This document shows, one piece after another, positions 11,324-20,829 of a stretch of DNA of 64,000 nucleotides; position 1 is the first letter of the stretch; each line of letters starts with the position of its first letter. The translations under genes were made by a program, and so were the position numbers. The notes beneath the pieces are model-generated. The model saw only the letters and a program-made list of their open reading frames with translations, was not told the DNA's origin and ran no database searches. The stretch is from Beta vulgaris subsp. vulgaris (Eukaryota; Streptophyta; Magnoliopsida; Caryophyllales; Amaranthaceae): NCBI RefSeq assembly GCF_026745355.1, contig NC_079202.1, positions 29,621,718 through 29,685,717 of the forward strand, given 5' to 3'.

Positions 11324-12354
11324 TCAGTTGGTTGTTCCTCTTCTTCTTCCGTCTCTGAATCTCCCCAAGCAGCTATCATAGCTTTGCGCACTTTGCCTTA
11401 GAGAAAGGTGTTTTGATTCTTTGTTCCTTTCAGCAAAGCGTTCCTTGTTCCTTTCTTTGGTTTTGTCATTTTCCCAAAGAGGACATTCCTTGATGAAGTG
11501 ATCTGTACTTCCACATTTATGACAAGCAGCTTTGTTAGAAAATTTCTTAGTTTTACCTTTGAAGTTTCCATTCTTCATGTTCCTGTACATCTTTCGAAAT
11601 TTTCGAACCATGAGGGCTGCTTCTTTCTTCTTCAGAGTCCGAATCATCTTCATATTCTGCTTTGAGAGCAATTGATTTTGATTTGGAGCTTTCACCATAT
11701 TCAGTATCAAGGTGAAGCTCATGAGTCATAAGTGACCCTGCCAGCTGTTCTAAGTTGAACTTAGTGAAGTCTTTTGTTTCTTGAAGAGAGTGACTTTAGC
11801 CATCCATCTGTCCTTAGGAAGACTCCTAAGAACCTTTGAACCTGTTCCTCAGATGAAATAAACTTTCCAAGAGAAGCCAACTCATTTATAATGTTAGTAA
11901 AACGAGTAAACATGTCTCGGATGCTTTCTTTGGATTTCATGCAGAACAGTTCATATTGATTCATAAGTAAATCAATTTTCGATCTTTTAACTTCATTAGT
12001 TCCTTCGTGGGTTACTTCTAGTAAATCCCATATTTGCTTTGCGGATTTGCATCCCATGATCCTATTATGTTCATGGGGTCCAAGTCCACAATGCAAATTT
12101 AATAGCCATGGCATTTACTTCCATTTTTCAAAATCAGATTTGTCATAATCAGAGAGGGGTTTAAGAGTTACCTCATTTTTGTCATTTGTAGTTGTGACTT
12201 CGAAATCACCAACTTCAATGACTCTCCATACCTGATAGTTTTTAGCCTTGATGAATATCTCCATGCGGTTCTTCCAATAGTTGTAGTACTTCCCATTGAA
12301 CATAGGAGGCCTTTGAGTGGAATAACCTTCTTCAAGTTTCTCGGTGGTATTCAT
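11324..12354 (-). pseudogene. gag of Sire-A (UBN2-type, CCHC zinc knuckle), frameshifted
   Basis: Start at 12354 (MNTTEKLEEGYSTQRPPMFN), followed by WKNRMEIFIKAK, the usual copia gag opening. The middle frame (12114-11761) has AKQIWDLLEVTHEGTNEVK and SIRDMFTRFTNIINEL, the UBN2 gag core. The last frame (11722-11324) has the knuckle CHKCGSTDHFIKECP (CX2CX4HX4C) that binds RNA. Three frames cover what should be one protein, so at least two frameshifts are present. Confidence 0.88.
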
Positions 12355-12404
12355 TGTTCCTTGGATCTTTTTCTCAATAGGGTTTCCTATCTTACGTGAG
12401 TTCT

Positions 12405-12417
12405 GGCTCTGATACCA
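12405..12417 (-). promoter_or_regulatory. Primer-binding site of Sire-A (initiator tRNA-Met)
   Basis: Minus strand TGGTATCAGAGCC, two bases from the LTR end; identical to the sites in Sire-C and Sire-D. Confidence 0.92.
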
Positions 12418-12419
12418 AT

Positions 12420-13763
12420 TGTTATTTCCCTAGGAGCACTACAAGAGGGGGGGTGAATTGTAGGTGTAGAAATAAACGAATAAACAAGCTAAAGGAACAC
12501 AAGGGATTTTTACGAGGAAAAACTTCTTGGGCCCAACAAGAAGAAACAACCTCGACCACTAGGGATTTTAAACTCAACACTTTCACTAATTAGGCCAAAC
12601 AACTCTGTTACAACCTAATTCTAACTCGAGCCACACCTTGAGTTCCTAAACTCAAGTTCCTGAGCCACTGTTCCCTTAACAGCAGTTCCTCTCAACTTCA
12701 CTCGAAGTTTTCTCACACATACACGCTTTACTCAAAGCCTCTCTCTTACAGAACTTCACTCAAAGTTCCCTTACCCCAAAAACCAAAATACAATTGATCA
12801 AAATAAGCTTAGTGGAATTAGAGTAAGAAGGCAAAGAACAAATGGCTATTATGAGAGAATGAAGGCACTGACACTTAATAAGTTAAACTCACTTAATTAC
12901 TTAGTCAGACACAATTTGGAACTTATCTAGACTTCTATATTTATAGTGTTAATCATGAAGAACGTGGGATTAATGTTAGAGTAGACGTTTTAGTCCATTT
13001 ACCCATAATGTTCCTTCCCCTAAGGAACACGTTTTACATCATGTCCCATGATCCCATGAACTATAAATGAACGTGGATAAAATGCTGCCATTACTGCTAA
13101 GTAATAGGAGTTCCTTGAGCATTATCCGAAAATCAGTTTTTATACAACTCTTTTTATCTTTAAAACTGAATTTTCAATCTTTAAGAAAATAATATCTTTG
13201 AATTAAAATCTTTCTAACAACCGGATATTTATTTTCTTATTTTTCCGAAAAATAAAATCTTTTTCCAAAACAGATTTTCTTTTTAAAACTGATTTTATCA
13301 TTTGAAATTAGAAATAACTAATTTCCTATAATCTAGGCATGACTTACTCCATTATCATTTTAACCATTACACTAATTACACGCCTAAGTCTAGTTCCTTT
13401 TATTAATTCAGTTCCTTTAACATATTTGTTAAGTGCCACTTAGTTTGTTCCTTACAAAGAAACAAACGCTCATTCTCGAAAATACTGCCACAGTTCCTTA
13501 CCATTCTTTCTTTGTTCCTTTACATTGGAACTAGAAAATAAAACGCCTAGCTTCTATTATTCTTGATCCAATGCTTGCTCCAGTATCAACATAGAAACTT
13601 CTTTACTTAGCCTTTGAAATCCTCTCTTGACTTCTTCATTGACTTCGTATTCTCCCAGTTCCTTGCATTGATACCTTAAACACCATACACTTAAATAATT
13701 CATTAGTTCACTACTTAGTTTGTTCCTTTGTTTCTTTGTCATTATCAAAACTAGGGTTCAACA
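12420..13763 (-). repeat. 5' LTR of Sire-A (1344 bp)
   Basis: Bounded by TGTT and AACA inverted ends, beside the primer site on one side and the 13763/13764 junction on the other. The C-run near its 3' end (minus strand CACCCCCCCTCTTGTAG) is shared with the other Sirevirus LTRs in the window. It resembles the solo LTR at 30362-31912. Confidence 0.92.
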
Positions 13764-13822
13764 ATTTAATTCAATTCAATTTAATTTAATTTCAATTCAA
13801 TTCAGTTTAGTTCAGTTCAACT
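13764..13822. repeat. ATTCA/ATTTA pentamer-rich low-complexity tract
   Basis: Runs of AATTCAATTTAATTT and variants directly at the Sire-A junction. 13823-14180 shows no recognisable feature. Confidence 0.75.
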
Positions 13823-14182
13823 GTTTTATACCGAAGAGAACATGCCCTTTATTTCATACGGAACAATAAATGAATATTTTTTCCCAAGACGAAATAGCTG
13901 TTGTATAAAGAAGAAAATATCTAAATTCTCTAAAATCTTAGATATTATTTACGGTATAATTTCAGAGTTTTTCAAACCCAAAAATCTTAGATATAATTAA
14001 GATAACTTAAGGAGGGAAAATTTTTAATTTCTGAAATAGATTCCCGCCTTAGCGAAACAAACCCTCTAACCCCCTAATTCCCATTAAATCCTAATCAAAA
14101 ACCTCTTGTGCGTTCATCCTTCCCCTCCCTCTCTTGCGTTCATCCTTCGGTCATCTAAAACACCAATCCCCTCCCTTTTCCG

Positions 14183-14567
14183 GTAGACCTAACCCCAAAA
14201 CACCAAAAATTTGTAGATCTAACACCATTAAAAATAGCTTATGAAATTGAAGAAGATCCACAAAGAAAGGCATGGTTGAAACTTTGTTTCGACCTTATTA
14301 GTGAAAGAAAATTTCTAGATTTCTTTCTTTCTTTGAGGGGAAACAAAGCAACAATGTCATTCATGAGTCCACATGCCAAAACAGCCTTCGACACGGTCAT
14401 GAGAACTATTGCAGAAGAGGTTGCAGAGGGTCGTCCAATTGTGTGTGCCCTTCCAGCAAAGGGGAGCGAATTGGACAACGAAAAGGAACGAAAGAAGGCC
14501 AGGGTTTCATCCCCAAAAAATCCGGCTGGAAATAAGAGGAAGGAGAATATGGTTGATGATTCAAAAG
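14183..14567 (+). CDS. Unknown two-exon gene in CACTA-2, exon 1 (start not determined)
   Basis: The frame is open from upstream of 14183 with no in-frame ATG before the one near 14354 (ATMSFMSPHAKTAF); an acceptor-like AG before the open region suggests an earlier exon. It reads AYEIEEDPQRKAWLKLCFDL, then a Lys/Glu-rich charged tail (KERKKARVSSPKN). It ends at a GT donor (14568-14569) one base into a codon. That phase joins exactly to exon 2 at 16340. I recognise no domain. It could be a captured host gene or a TnpA-like accessory gene of the CACTA element. Confidence 0.45.
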
Positions 14568-14658
14568 GTATAAAATAGTTTTTTTTGCTCAATTTAGTTA
14601 ATAATTTTTTTTTTCAAATTATAAGGTCTAAAAACGTCCCTTTAATTCTGGTATTATG

Positions 14659-14672
14659 TTGTTGTTGTTGTT

Positions 14673-14747
<75 letters not shown>
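14659..14747. repeat. (TTG)n microsatellite
   Basis: Nearly perfect TTG/GTT triplet repeat of about 30 units, in the intron between the two exons of the unknown gene. Confidence 0.97.
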
Positions 14748-14748
<1 letters not shown>

Positions 14749-15010
14749 GGTTTGTTACCATGTCAGGGAAATTAAAGATAGAATATTGCAATTTGTGTTG
14801 ATATGTTTTATGAAATTTATGGAATTATTTTTGTGAATGAAGTAGGTTGTGTTTAGTGTTGCTAATTAATGGTAACTTCATCATCATACTGTTTCGTGAT
14901 GGAACAAATTTAGTGATTGCATTTGTGAGTGAGACTAGTGTAGTTTTATCTCTCGAATTGTTTCATTAGGCAAGCGAAGCCTTTAAAAAATATAAAGTAT
15001 AAACCCTAGT

Positions 15011-15194
15011 TTGTTGTGCTGCTGCACTTTATTTCCTGATCTGGGTTGATTGGAGATACATAGGGACAAAGGAATATGAGTATGCTGAGAGGTAAGTGGC
15101 TTGAATTCAGTTTAAGACTATTTGTTGTGCTGCTGCACTTTATTTCCTGATATGGGCTTATCGGAGACATATAGGGAGAAAGGAATTTGAGTAT
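15011..15194 (+). repeat. Local direct duplication, about 73-bp copies 110 bp apart
   Basis: TTTGTTGTGCTGCTGCACTT begins both copies (15011-15083 and 15121-15194); the copies differ at several positions. Lies inside the long intron. 15195-15517 otherwise shows nothing. Confidence 0.85.
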
Positions 15195-15517
15195 AAGTGT
15201 TGTGTGTGAGATAGCAGAGAATAAACTATTATCAAACAGGGGGGAAAAGACAGAGAAATCAATTTTTTCAAATCATTCCAAGTTGAAAAGTGCATGCTAC
15301 AGTTGATTTGGCAAATAGGAAGTAACATCATATATGAGAGTTCGTCACTTTCACTTAGATTATATATCCAAATGTAGAAAACATCTGGCCAACTTACAAA
15401 TTATCAGTGTGGATTAAATCAAGTATCCTATGCACTATGCTAATAGTCATGTCCATTCATAGTTATAAAGTGGATCAAGAAACAAGGTGTTCAACATTAT
15501 GCACTATAGATACATAC

Positions 15518-15598
15518 CCCTGTGTAGCATGTCTTCTCATGGGCAGAAGGTTGCCCAAAATGCACTGTCCGAGTTATATCAGTTATTCCATCTTGATA
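15518..15598 (-). pseudogene. APP1: Captured exon of Xaa-Pro aminopeptidase P (downstream exon)
   Basis: Exactly 27 codons between an AG acceptor (15600-15599) and a GT donor (15517-15516): YQDGITDITRTVHFGQPS and on to EKTCYTG. The family sequence here is YLDGTTDITRTVHFG, which holds metal-binding and catalytic-site Asp residues of M24 aminopeptidases; both Asp of DITRT context are kept. It follows in phase 0 from the exon at 15712-15838. Substitutions in otherwise conserved positions (Leu to Gln after Tyr) and lack of all other exons show this is a fragment, carried antisense to the surrounding unknown gene's intron. Confidence 0.88.
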
Positions 15599-15711
15599 CT
15601 TTTACAGGCCACCTAACCATGTCAATACAAAACAAAATATCATAAACAAGGATAATTTGAGTACCAGCCAACATGATCATACAAGCTGCTTAAATAAAGA
15701 TGTTGGTCTAC

Positions 15712-15838
15712 CTGTGCTCCTGAATCAAACAGGTAAATTCGATCTGGATCCATCTCAGCACAAGTTTCAGGATCAGGCCCATAATGAATAATAGCCGCAT
15801 TTGGACCAACATATGAGATGGTAGGAAAAATCAGCCCC
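15712..15838 (-). pseudogene. APP1: Captured exon of Xaa-Pro aminopeptidase P (upstream exon)
   Basis: 127 nt between an AG acceptor (15840-15839) and a GT donor (15711-15710). After one leading base it encodes 42 codons without a stop: GLIFPTISYVGPNAAIIHYG, then PETCAEMDPDRIYLFDSGAQ. This matches the plant APP1 pattern GLSFPTIS.VG.NAAIIHY..E.ETCAEMDPDKIYL.DSGAQ. The family is a cytosolic metallo-aminopeptidase removing residues before proline. The intact splice sites and phases suggest capture of genomic DNA, not a processed copy. No other APP1 exon was found within CACTA-2. Confidence 0.9.
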
Positions 15839-16339
15839 CTAAAATGCTGAAGATGTAATGAATTAAAAGAATATTCATTTTCCCAAGAGATTAACCAATC
15901 AGTATGTTACAGTTATGATTTATAGGACCAAATCAGATACCTCTATATACTGTATCTGCCATTTGTTTGTTGTAAAATCGTGGGTCAATCAGTTCAGTAT
16001 AAAAGGTTGATAAAAAATCTTGCTTATTGGATCAAAGAATTGAAATAGAACAATAAAAATCCAAGATTTCTCATAAATAGAATCTTCACAACCTACTCTC
16101 TTGCAGTGTATGATGCATTTCATCTCTTGCTTGCGTTGTAATTTATGCGTTCTTTACATGATTGCCTGCATGGGACACATCTTCTGGTATAACATATAAC
16201 ATTATTAACCTGACAATCCAAAACCAATTGAAAATTCATATTTTGTCGAGGGATTGAGATGTCTTTGTATTCTTTTACTTTTTATTATATATGTTATTTC
16301 TGAATTTTAATGTTGGATCTTTCTGGTTTGTACTCAGGA
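15839..16339. other. Intron-like sequence, no feature seen
   Basis: A/T-rich sequence between the APP1 exon and exon 2 of the unknown gene; no further exon of either gene was identified. Confidence 0.5.
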
Positions 16340-16576
16340 TTGGTTGCTCCTAGAAGAAGGTCTTACAGGAGGAGGAGGAACAACGGGGTTGGGGTCATGA
16401 TCTTTGACCAAGAAGACATATATAAGGATAGTGAAAGTGAAAAGAGTGATGATGAGGTCACCATCTTGAAAGGGGATGGATATTCTGTTGTAGCTTATGA
16501 AAGCGACGAATATGAGGTCATAGAGATCGACAGTGATAGTAGTATTAGTGACGATGAGGTTACAGGGTATTACTAA
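16340..16576 (+). CDS. Unknown two-exon gene in CACTA-2, exon 2 (basic then acidic C-terminus)
   Basis: After a CAG acceptor (16337-16339) the frame completes the codon opened by exon 1 and reads LVAPRRRSYRRRRNNGVGV, then a Glu/Asp/Ser-rich end (SESEKSDDEVTI, DSDSSISDDEVTGYY) to a TAA at 16574-16576. A short Arg-rich block followed by an acidic serine-rich tail could be a nuclear localisation signal with a CK2-type tail, but this is inference. The in-phase junction with exon 1 across a 1.77-kb intron argues for a real transcript unit. Sequence to about 16900 looks like a 3' UTR. Confidence 0.5.
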   Translation: MVAPRRRSYRRRRNNGVGVMIFDQEDIYKDSESEKSDDEVTILKGDGYSVVAYESDEYEVIEIDSDSSISDDEVTGYY

Positions 16577-16899
16577 GCCCGGTCAGTAGTATTAGTGAAG
16601 ATGTACATCAGTTGCATATTTTGGAGATTTTTTGGGCACATACTTTTTGGAACAGATTGGCAGATATGGTGCATTGACTACATAGCTTAAGTTACTTAGA
16701 TTTTCCTCCTTAGATATACGGGAATGATTATGTTAAAACTTTCTAGGTTATTATGTTTCACCATCTATGGATATTATTTTGGATTGTGTATAGTTGTCAC
16801 GTTTATATAAATGCATATTTCTTTCTTTGATAAATCTATAATTTCTTTATTCCACTTATGTTAATTTTCTAAATTATTATGCAAAATAAGTAAATAAAT

Positions 16900-17616
16900 A
16901 AATAATATTAAACATTACGCAGCATTATTAAATTTCATTATAACAATTTGGTGCATCTAAAAAGCTACTCTATAAAATTTCACAGTTGCATCTAAATATA
17001 ATTAGGAGCAACATGTATAAATACCCCTAAATGTGTTTTGAACTTATGAAACGTAATTGCATCTAAATATATTTAGATGCAAAAGAGGTGGTTGCCTTAA
17101 ATTAGAATATGCGGCTTATAGTTGCATCTAAACATAAGTGGTTTTAGAAACAATATTTGTGTGCCCCAAAAACTAAGCAATAGATGCAATTTAAAATTAG
17201 AGCCAAACTTATGGGTGCCTCTAAATATAAATGGTCTTATCACCAAAGTAACATGTGTGCCCCAAAAATATGGCATTAGAGGCAACCTATAATTAGCGAC
17301 TGCCTGATTGTCGCCTCTAAATGTAAGTGGCTTTAGCAACAATTCATGTTTCGTGCCTCAAAAAGGTGGGACTAGGGCAACCAACAATTAGCAACACCAT
17401 AACTTGTCTATCTCTAAAAGGTGGCATTAGGGGCAACCAACAATTAGCAACACCATAACTTGTCTGTCTCTAAAAGGTGGCATTAGGGGCAACCTAAATT
17501 AGCGACAGACTAATTAGAGGCAGCGAGAAAATTGCTTCTAAACACCATTAGATGCTACAAATATATATTTAGATGCAATTTTGGATTGCCTCTATATGTA
17601 GTTTTTTTTTGTAGTG
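16900..17616. repeat. Right subterminal repeats and terminus of CACTA-2
   Basis: Many TTGCATCTAAATATA, TAGAGGCAACC and AATTAGCGAC words, including two near-identical blocks with ACACCATAACTTGTCT at 17393-17470. The terminus ends GTAGTG at 17616. Confidence 0.85.
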
Positions 17617-18132
17617 GCTACCACCTTCACTAAGATGGTCTTTATTTCATGATTAGACACATATACCTTCCCACTTGTCTGTGGATAATATGCTAGACCA
17701 GTCCTATGGTATAGACCATAATTCTTAAGTAACGCCTCAAAAGTTCTTTTGTGAAAATGAAATCCACCATCACTAATGACCACCCTTGGTACCCTTAACC
17801 TTGGAAATAAAATCTTTTTTAACATTTTCATAACAACCTTAGAGTCATTAGTTGGTGATGCAATGACTTCTACCCACTTAGACACATAGTCAACAGCAAC
17901 AAGTATGAAATTATTGCCTGAGGAAGAGTGAAAAGTGCCCATAAAATCAATACCCCATACATCAAATAATTCAACTTCTAAAACGGGGGTTTGGGGCATC
18001 TCATGTCTACGGAAAATATTTCATGTTCGTTGGCATGCATCACTGGACTTAACAAAGGTACTAGCATCATGAAATAGAGTAGGCCAGTAAAAATCAGACT
18101 GAAGTACCTTATCAACTGTTTTGGAGGGCCTA
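17617..18132 (-). pseudogene. Athila integrase, truncated by CACTA-2
   Basis: The zinc-binding end (DACQRT then a stop, then [20 protein letters not shown]) leads to the core: [29 protein letters not shown] and [16 protein letters not shown], which should carry the catalytic Glu shortly afterwards (family HPQT.GQ.E.SNREIK). Here the catalytic Glu of that motif is Tyr (KVYVSN). The frame stops at the CACTA-2 boundary. A stop replaces a Gly codon in the N-terminal part. Confidence 0.88.
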
Positions 18133-18322
18133 AAATAGCCTCTACATGGAAGAGAGTAGGAGTGCTTCAGAATTTCATGCACCTCCCATTCTGGGATGCA
18201 TCGCCTATAGATGGTGTCGGCACAGAGCTTGTAAAGTAGAGGGTCGTCCTAAAAGTACTTTTTATCCTCATGGAGGAATTTCTTTCTCTGTTGGTAACTC
18301 AGCTTTACGGGAGTCTGTCCAG

Positions 18323-18790
18323 TCACACAGAAGTTGGCGAAGTCCGCATACCATGGGATGACTGAAATGACTCGCAGGAGTTTATCATTAGGAAAAAAGA
18401 GTCATCAATGGGTAGACCCTCTTCCATATCCTCATACTGCAATCTGGACAAGTGATCCGCCCCTATATTTTCTGCTCCCTTTTTATCTCTGATCTCTAAA
18501 TCGAATTCTTGGAGCAGCAAAATCCACCGAATGAGTCCAGGTTTTGCCTCCTTTTTAGCTAGGAGGTACTTCAATGCAGCATGATCGGTATAAATAATGA
18601 CCTTAGACCCCAACAAATATGTCCTGAACTTGTCTAGTGCATATACCACAACTAGAAGCCTTTGCTCCGTGGTGGCATAGTTAACTTGAGCTTCCTTTAG
18701 TGTCTTAGTAGCATAATATATTACATGTAGGACATTGTCCTTCAACTGACCAAGTACAACTCCCACAGCAAAGTCGCTAGCATCACACAT
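18323..18790 (-). pseudogene. Athila RNase H
   Basis: [15 protein letters not shown], then [20 protein letters not shown], a [19 protein letters not shown] block and [13 protein letters not shown]. These are the conserved D...E...D positions of gypsy RNase H and the tail that leads to integrase. The domain is almost complete in one frame. Sequence 18133-18322 continues the linker in broken frames. Confidence 0.88.
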
Positions 18791-19731
18791 AATCTCAAAT
18801 AGAAAGGTTCAATCTGGAGAGCGAATGATAGGAGCAGTAACCAAAGCTTGCTTTATCTTGTTGAAAGTCATAAGACACTCATCCGTAAACATGAATGGGG
18901 AATCCTTGAGGAGCAACTCAGTAAGTGGTTTAGCAATTTTAGAGAATTCCTTGATAACGCGGCGATAAAACGCCTCATGACCAAGAAAGCCTCGAACTCT
19001 TTTGACATTAACAGGAGGAGGTAATTGCTATATCACTTGAATTTTTGCTTTATCCACCTGGATGCCTTGTTCAGAGATAACATGACCAAGTACTACTCCT
19101 TCAGTAACCATGAAGTGGCACTTCTCTTAGTTTAGTCTAAGGTTGACATCTTCACATCATTTCAAAACTTTAGCCAACTTTATCAAACAAATCAATCTCA
19201 TGCACGCTAAAGTTATCCATAAACACTTTCATAATGGACACAATAAACTCAGAAAAAATGGCCATCATACAACGTTGGAAAGTAGCGAGGGTATTACATA
19301 GACCAAATGGCATGCTTTGATAGGGAAAGGTACCATAAGGACATGTAAAGGTGATCTTATCCTGGTCGTCTGGATGGATACGTATTTGCAAGAAACCGGA
19401 ATAGCCATCTAGATAACAAAAATAAGAGTGACAAGCTAGCCATTTCAACATCTGATCAAACAAGGGGAGGGAAAAGTGGTCTTTCTTGGTGGCAACATTT
19501 AATTTCCTATAGTCAATACACATACGCCAACCAGTGACTACGTACTCTTGTAGCAATTAATTCATTATTTTCCTTTTTAACTACACTAGTACCTCTCTTT
19601 TTAGGAACAACTTGAACTGAACTCACCCACTTAGAATCAGAAATGGGGTAGATGATCCTAGCATCAAGCAATTTCATAACTCTTTTTGACACTTCCTGCA
19701 TATTCAGATTCAAACAAAGCTGGCCTTGCAT
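18791..19731 (-). pseudogene. Athila reverse transcriptase with altered active site
   Basis: The order is LLDARIIYPISDSKWVS, a frameshift, then WRMCIDYRKLNVATKKDHF, LDGYSGFLQIRIHPDDQ, TCPYGTFPYQSMPFGLCN and FMDNFSVHE. The catalytic (F/Y)xDD pair reads MDN: the second Asp codon GAT is AAC here, which should abolish polymerase activity. Downstream (19165-18800) the thumb and connection continue with stops (EKCHFMVTEGVVLGH, RVRGFLGHEAFYRR). So the copy is dead. Confidence 0.9.
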
Positions 19732-20554
19732 TTAGGACGATGATCATGCAAAAGTCATGGTTTGTACCTTTCAAATCATCAATACAATATCCAATGGCCT
19801 TTTTATGTTTTCTCAAAATATACAAAAGTTGATACGTGTGACCATCATTTAGTGAAGCACTAACAATCTCAGGACAATTTTCAAATTCATCCAGAAAAGC
19901 ATACCTCAGAGAAGGGAGAAGGGGTTTTAGTTTAGGTTTCTTTACCTCTACCGGTTGAGTAGCACATACTAACCATTCATCCTCGTAGGTGATAATACTG
20001 TCAACCTCGGCATAGGTAAGAGTTGTTTCCCAGTCATCCACTTCATGACTGGAGGGACTACCATCACTTGTGGAAGATGTAAAATAGAGCAAAGCCTCCA
20101 AAGGATCCCACGGAAGGGATTGAGGCATGTCATCAATAACCAGCACATCAATGACATCTATTCTATAGCAGGCTTCCTCTAGCATGGGACTTTTTAAAGC
20201 ATTGGTCAAACTAAAGGTCACCTTATCATCTCCAACAGTTAAAGTCAATTTCCCATTCTTAACATCTATGACAGCTCCAACAGTATAAAGGAATGGTCTC
20301 CCTAAAATGATTGGGATTTGAGTATCCTCTTCATGTCAAGCACAACAAAATCCACAGGAATAAAAATTTACACTCCTCACAGGGACGTCCTCTAAGATAC
20401 CTAGGGGGTATTTAACAGAACGGTCGGCCATTTGAAGAGTAATGTTGGTACATTCTAATTCTCCCATGTCAAGTTTTTTGCAAACAGTAAAGGGCATGCC
20501 ACTAACACTACCACCTAAATCATATAAGGATTTATCAAGAAAAAATGGTGCCAA
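19732..20554 (-). pseudogene. Athila protease and PR-RT linker
   Basis: FLDKSLYDLGGSVSGMPF is the Athila aspartic-protease active-site region (family LxDLGAS.NLMP), followed by CTNITLQMADRSVKYPLG and a DVLVIDDMPQSL linker. The frame restarts at 20248 after a break. The Asp is present; the neighbouring Ala is Gly. Confidence 0.8.
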
Positions 20555-20829
20555 TGTTACAAGGGATAGAGAAACTCCTTGGGTCTTTCAATTTGGGAGG
20601 GGGGGGGGACTAATTTTGCAAAACAGCACTACGTTCTTTAGTAAAGGCAGCAGCTTCGACTACATTAAAGGCTCTCTTCCTAGTCAGAATTTCCTTCAAA
20701 AATTTAGCATATGCAGGAACTTGAGTAATAAGTTCAGTAAATGGTACAGTTACCTGAAGATTCTTCACTACCTCCATAAACATACCGAGCTAGTGATCAA
20801 CCTTATTTTTCAATAGGCGATTGGGGAAC

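Larger units (their letters stand above)
1..13763 (-). mobile_element. Sire-A: Ty1/copia Sirevirus-type LTR retrotransposon, left end cut by window
   Basis: Reading right to left it has a 5' LTR (12420-13763), a primer site matching initiator tRNA-Met, gag with a CCHC knuckle, protease (DSGCSKHM), integrase, reverse transcriptase (YVDD), RNase H, a long spacer, an env-like reading frame, polypurine tracts, and the first part of the 3' LTR (1-131). Order PR-IN-RT-RH is Ty1/copia, and the long region after RNase H with an extra reading frame is typical of the Sirevirus (SIRE1/Maximus) lineage. CACTA-1 splits the RNase H at 3400-7664. Coding regions are broken by frameshifts. It lies inside CACTA-2; the 5-bp target duplication cannot be checked because the left end is outside the window. 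Confidence 0.93.
13764..17616. mobile_element. CACTA-2: right part of a CACTA element carrying captured gene exons
   Basis: The right terminus reads, on the minus strand, CACTACAAAAAAAAACTACA, ending at 17616 next to Athila integrase sequence, and it is preceded by about 700 bases of short repeats (TAGAGGCAACC, TTAGCGAC). No matching left terminus occurs in the window; the left part lies beyond Sire-A, which inserted into it at 13764. It carries two aminopeptidase P exons and an unrelated two-exon frame. TSD GCT (17617-17619) is predicted but its partner is outside. Confidence 0.75.

Noticed and set aside
12405..12417. tRNA gene suggested by tRNA-Met complementarity
   Set aside because: Only the 3' end complement is present; it is the primer-binding site, not a tRNA gene.
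14585..14836. Open frame with a long Cys run
   Set aside because: It is only translation of the (TTG)n microsatellite.
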